Shown here: in pieces, positions 60,915-64,000 of the stretch | Position numbering within the stretch: position 1 is the first letter of the stretch | Layout: each line of letters opens with the position of its first letter | Assembly (NCBI GenBank): GCA_023457355.1 | Contig: JAEWLW010000034.1 | Span: forward strand, 12,355-76,354 | Length of the DNA: 64,000 bases | Direction of reading: 5' to 3' | Origin: Bacillota bacterium | GTDB lineage: Bacteria > Bacillota > Clostridia > Oscillospirales > Ruminococcaceae | Made by a program: the position numbers and the translations under genes | The notes under the pieces: generated by a model | Databases searched by the model: none | Seen by the model: only the letters and a program-made list of their open reading frames with translations | Told to the model about the DNA's origin: nothing

Positions 60915-62034
60915 TTTAAACACGAACATCGCGCTGTTAAAAGCAGCGTGCGAGAACCCCCGCGCCCGGCTGGATTATTATCTTTCCCAGGGCAAAAAAG
61001 TCGTCGGGTGCTTCCCCGTCTACACGCCCGAGGAGCTGGTCCACGCCTCCGGCATGATCCCCTTTGGCCTTTGGGGCGGCCAGGCCGAACTGAAGCTGGC
61101 CAAGAGCTACCTGCCCGCATTCGCCTGCCCCATTATGCAGTCGACGCTGGAATTCGGCCTGCGCGGTACTTTTCAGGGGCTTTCGGCCGTCATCATCCCC
61201 GCGCTGTGCGACACATTCCGCTGCATGACCCAGAACTGGCGGTTCGGCGTGCCCACCATCCCGATGATCCCGATCGTCTACCCCCAGAACCGCGAATCCC
61301 CCGCCAGCGTCGACTATCTCATCAGCGAATATGAAAATGTGATTTCGATGCTCAGCACGATCACCGGCATGATGATGAACGAAAAAGCCCTGAGCGAGAG
61401 TATTGCGGTTTACAACGCGCACAATGCCGTCATGCGCGAATTTGCCGCGCTGGCCAACGACCATCTTGACGTCGTAACGCCGCAGGTGCGCCACGCTGTG
61501 ATGAAAAGCGCGTTTTTCTACGAAAAGGGTGCACACACTGCCATTGTGCATGAAATTGTCGAGGCGCTCAAAGCACTGCCTGTCTATCAATTTGCGGGCA
61601 AAAAGGTCATCCTCACCGGCATCACCTGCGAACCCGACGCGCTGCTGGATATCTTCACCGAAAACAATATTGCCATCGTGGGCGACGACCTCGCGCAGGA
61701 GATGCGGCAGTACCGCACCGATACGCCCGCAAAGGGCGGCGGCGGTCTTAAGCGTCTGGCGCTGCAATGGGGTGCCCGTTACGGGTGCAGCCTGATCCAC
61801 GAGCTGGGCAAACCGCGCGGCAAAATGCTCGTTGAGATGTGCGAAAAGACCGGCGCCACCGGCGTTATCAACTGCCTGATGAAGTTCTGCGATCCCGAGG
61901 AATACGATTTGCCCTATGTTGAGGCTGACCTGCGCGCCGCGGGTTACCCCGCACTGACAATTGAGATTGACCAGCAGAACACCAGCTATGAGCAGATCAG
62001 AACCCGGGTGCAAACCTTCTGCGAAATGATCTAA
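60907..62034 (+). CDS. 2-hydroxyacyl-CoA dehydratase beta subunit (HgdB/HadC-like)
   Basis: 375 aa, HGD-D family. KKVVGCFPVYTPEELVHASGMIPFGLWGGQ near the N-terminus, FACPIMQSTLEFGLRGTF, VIIPALCDTFRCMTQNWR, GVINCLMKFCDPEEYDLPYVEADLRAAGYPALTIEIDQQ near the C-terminus. Start overlaps the alpha-subunit end by 8 bp, indicating coupled 1:1 synthesis. Last enzyme gene before the activator, 206 bp away. Confidence 0.95.
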   Translation: MADLNTNIALLKAACENPRARLDYYLSQGKKVVGCFPVYTPEELVHASGMIPFGLWGGQAELKLAKSYLPAFACPIMQSTLEFGLRGTFQGLSAVIIPALCDTFRCMTQNWRFGVPTIPMIPIVYPQNRESPASVDYLISEYENVISMLSTITGMMMNEKALSESIAVYNAHNAVMREFAALANDHLDVVTPQVRHAVMKSAFFYEKGAHTAIVHEIVEALKALPVYQFAGKKVILTGITCEPDALLDIFTENNIAIVGDDLAQEMRQYRTDTPAKGGGGLKRLALQWGARYGCSLIHELGKPRGKMLVEMCEKTGATGVINCLMKFCDPEEYDLPYVEADLRAAGYPALTIEIDQQNTSYEQIRTRVQTFCEMI

Positions 62035-62240
62035 GCCACCGTCCGCGCATCACATTGCCCCATTTTTTTCTAAATGCTTTTGGCAGCCTGGGCCTGACGT
62101 CAAAGCGCCTGCTCTTCAAGTGCTGTGCGGCTGGGCCCAGGCATATATCTTTTGACAGGCCATTTTAAAGTGGCACTTTTATTCGACCGTTTTGTGTGAT
62201 AATATGATAGCGATAACAATTCAGCGGAGGGAGTGATCAA

Positions 62241-63680
62241 ATGCAGGAATTGATGCCTTTTGACGACCTGTCCGAGCTGCTGCCTTTTACCATGGTGCTG
62301 GACAATATTGACGCCGGTATCGCCGTATATGATGCCAAGGGCAATTTTATCTTTGTCAACACCGTGCTGATAAACTGGCGGAATATTCCGCGCAAAGAAT
62401 ATCTTTTGATGAATGTTCACGACTTTACCAGCGTTATTGATGTCTGCGTTTTTGACCTTGTCTGCCAGAAGAAACGCCGGATTAGCCGGCTGCAATATTA
62501 TCAGGATTTTCAGAAAATCGACGGGCCAACCCGGATGCGTATCGTAACCGGCACCCCCATTTTTGATGGTTTTGGCAGCGTAAAATTCGTTGTCACTATG
62601 CTACAGGACATTGTGGACTTTGAAAACCTTTACCACACACTGCTCAAGCAGAATAAAATTGTCAACCAAAAGCATGACACAAAAATTTCGCCAAAGGCCG
62701 AAAAGGTCAGCATTGTGGCCAAAAGCGCCGAGATGAAGCAGCTGCTTTCGGTGGCGGGCAGTATTGCGCCGCTTGATTCCACCGTGCTGCTTTACGGTGA
62801 ATCCGGCAGTGGCAAAGAGGTTATGGCGCGTTATGTTCACGAGCACAGCAACCGTGGCGATAAGCCGCTGATTACCGTCAACTGCGCCGCCTTCCCCGAA
62901 AACCTGATCGAAGCGGAGCTGTTCGGCTATGAAAAGGGGAGTTTCACCGGGGCGAATAAAGAAGGTAAAATCGGGCTGGCTGAGGCGGCCGACGGCGGGA
63001 CGCTTTTTTTGGACGAGGTAAACTCGCTGCCGATGAGCATACAGGGCAAGGTACTGCGCATGATCGAAGAAAAAAGTATTCAGCGCATCGGTGCCATACG
63101 GCCCAAAAAAGTGGATTTCCGCCTGATTACCGCGACCAATCAGGCGCTGACCGACCTGGTGCAGCAGGGCAGCTTCCGTGAAGATCTGTACTACCGGCTG
63201 CATGTTATTCCGCTAACCATTCCGCCCGTGCGCAACCGCAAAGAGGATATTGTGCCGCTTTGCCTGCATTTCCTGCATTATTTCTGTCAGAAGTATAATC
63301 TTAAAAAAAGCTTTTCCGAAGAGGTTCTGGCGGAGGTGCGCAGCTACCAGTGGCCGGGCAATGTGCGCGAAATCCGCAACTTTGTGGAACGCATGGTGGT
63401 CATGACCCCCTCCTCCATCACTGAAATTAACAACATCCCCGTCGGCATGCTGGGCGAAAAGCCCGCCGCACGTGAATTGCCGCCTCAGCCGGGCCCCACT
63501 GTTCAGGCTTTTGGCAAACTGAGCAAGGAAAAGCTTATGGCGGCTTTGGCGGCCTGCGATAACCACCGCGGCAAGGCGGCGGAATATCTCGGCATCTCGC
63601 GGCGGCAACTGCAATATAAAATTAAGGAGTACCACATCCCGTCCCGATGCCATTATAGTCCGGAAGACAACCGCCGATAG
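62241..63680 (+). CDS. Sigma54-dependent transcriptional activator (PAS-AAA+-Fis HTH)
   Basis: 479 aa enhancer-binding protein. N-terminal PAS-like sensor (about 15-130; MVLDNIDAGIAVYDAKGNFIFVN). AAA+ domain (about 155-390) with Walker A GESGSGKE (186-193), the sigma54-contact loop GSFTGA (233-238, variant of GAFTGA) and Walker B TLFLDEV (254-260). C-terminal Fis-type HTH (about 435-465; AALAACDNHRGKAAEYLGISRRQLQYKIKEY). It likely senses the pathway substrate or a CoA ester and drives both divergent sigma54 promoters (inference from proximity). GGAGGGAG precedes the ATG. Confidence 0.96.
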   Translation: MQELMPFDDLSELLPFTMVLDNIDAGIAVYDAKGNFIFVNTVLINWRNIPRKEYLLMNVHDFTSVIDVCVFDLVCQKKRRISRLQYYQDFQKIDGPTRMRIVTGTPIFDGFGSVKFVVTMLQDIVDFENLYHTLLKQNKIVNQKHDTKISPKAEKVSIVAKSAEMKQLLSVAGSIAPLDSTVLLYGESGSGKEVMARYVHEHSNRGDKPLITVNCAAFPENLIEAELFGYEKGSFTGANKEGKIGLAEAADGGTLFLDEVNSLPMSIQGKVLRMIEEKSIQRIGAIRPKKVDFRLITATNQALTDLVQQGSFREDLYYRLHVIPLTIPPVRNRKEDIVPLCLHFLHYFCQKYNLKKSFSEEVLAEVRSYQWPGNVREIRNFVERMVVMTPSSITEINNIPVGMLGEKPAARELPPQPGPTVQAFGKLSKEKLMAALAACDNHRGKAAEYLGISRRQLQYKIKEYHIPSRCHYSPEDNRR

Positions 63681-63689
63681 TCCGGCAGC

Positions 63690-63783
63690 AATTAAGAACC
63701 TGTATTCACAGTTCTAAAAGTCTGGCAGAAGTTACAACCGATATCCTCTTGCCGCCCGCACGCTTTAAGGGTTTGCGGGCGGC
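63690..63783 (+). terminator. Hairpin region after the activator gene
   Basis: GCCGCCCGC (63751-63759) pairs with GCGGGCGGC (63775-63783); the tail is TTCCCCCC, so it is a weak intrinsic terminator. The 63694-63716 stretch repeats, inverted, the sequence at about 1714-1736. Confidence 0.55.
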
Positions 63784-63848
63784 TTCCCCCCATTGGACGC
63801 CGGTTTTGTTGCAAGGCCGAATCGTCGATTACCCAACTTAAGGAACCG

Positions 63849-63993
63849 CTGATTTAATCCATGTGCAGTTTATAGCGGCTAATTTTGCGTCTGACTGTGT
63901 TAAAAAGCAGCCATAAGCGCCAGCTTTATGTCTGCTTTTTGCCTTGTCAGGCACAAAATTCTCTCGCCGCTAACCCGCCCCTGAATTAATCAG
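63849..63993. repeat. Family-1b palindromic repeat, well-preserved copy
   Basis: Terminal CTGATTTAATCC/CTGAATTAATCAG; subterminal GCGGCTAATTTTGCGTCTGAC against GTCAGGCACAAAATTCTC; central hairpin AAAAAGCAGCCATAA/TTTATGTCTGCTTTTT. Homologous in inverted orientation to 52045-52184, and related in its core to family 1. Confidence 0.8.
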
Positions 63994-64000
63994 AGTCTCC

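Overview
The window reads as chromosomal DNA of an anaerobic, endospore-forming, moderately GC-rich Clostridia member (Oscillospiraceae/Ruminococcaceae-like; lineage is inference). Pointers are a spoIIGA-sigE pair, a class III fructose-1,6-bisphosphatase, a membrane pyrophosphatase, TRAP/TAXI transporters, a BY-kinase capsule locus, a 2-hydroxyacyl-CoA dehydratase cluster, and a probable selenoprotein. Strong Shine-Dalgarno (SD) sites are common and several genes appear to start at TTG. No tRNA, rRNA, phage, IS transposase or CRISPR array was seen.

Layout. 1-4.1 kb (minus): GntR regulator, FGGY sugar kinase, TRAP DctQ and DctM (DctM runs off the left edge). 4.5-12 kb: ProX tRNA-editing deacylase, RpiR regulator, M29-type metallopeptidase, TAXI receptor and fused TRAP permease. 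12.5-16.9 kb: isocitrate dehydrogenase, a decayed LysR gene, and metY preceded by a Cys-rich leader peptide and attenuator. 17-24 kb (minus): exopolysaccharide locus (CapD-like dehydratase, EpsG, membrane protein, secreted protein, PHP phosphatase, Wzz-like protein, tyrosine kinase). 24.3-28.2 kb: threonine ammonia-lyase, a divergent ribbon-helix-helix pair with shared operators, and an alkylation-response operon (Ada-like, Ogt, CCG-domain selenoprotein). 28.5-34.2 kb: methyltransferase, membrane-anchored PstS-like protein, sigE/spoIIGA, and an Asn/Cys-rich coat-like protein. 35-52 kb: GLUG lipoprotein, nth, lipoprotein, CIRCE-controlled hsp20, hppA, TraX-like protein, fbp, two tandem paralogous lipoproteins, cinA and a chemoreceptor. 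52.3-63.7 kb: two divergent operons (thiolase, 3-hydroxyacyl-CoA dehydrogenase, SLC13 transporter; enoyl-CoA hydratase, CoA-transferase, dehydratase activator, two dehydratase subunits) followed by a sigma54 activator.

Most notable. (1) The 52-64 kb cluster encodes every step needed to take up a 2-hydroxy acid, activate it, dehydrate it to an enoyl-CoA, and then beta-oxidise it to acetyl-CoA. Both divergent operons carry well-formed -24/-12 promoters, and the matching activator lies at the end. (2) An in-frame TGA in the second CCG motif of a gene fused by ATGA overlaps to ogt/ada, with a SECIS-like hairpin, indicates a selenoprotein in an alkylation-repair operon. (3) A 35-codon Cys-rich leader peptide with mutually exclusive hairpins precedes metY. 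(4) At least three dispersed, non-coding, palindromic repeat families occupy most long intergenic gaps, often starting right after stop codons.
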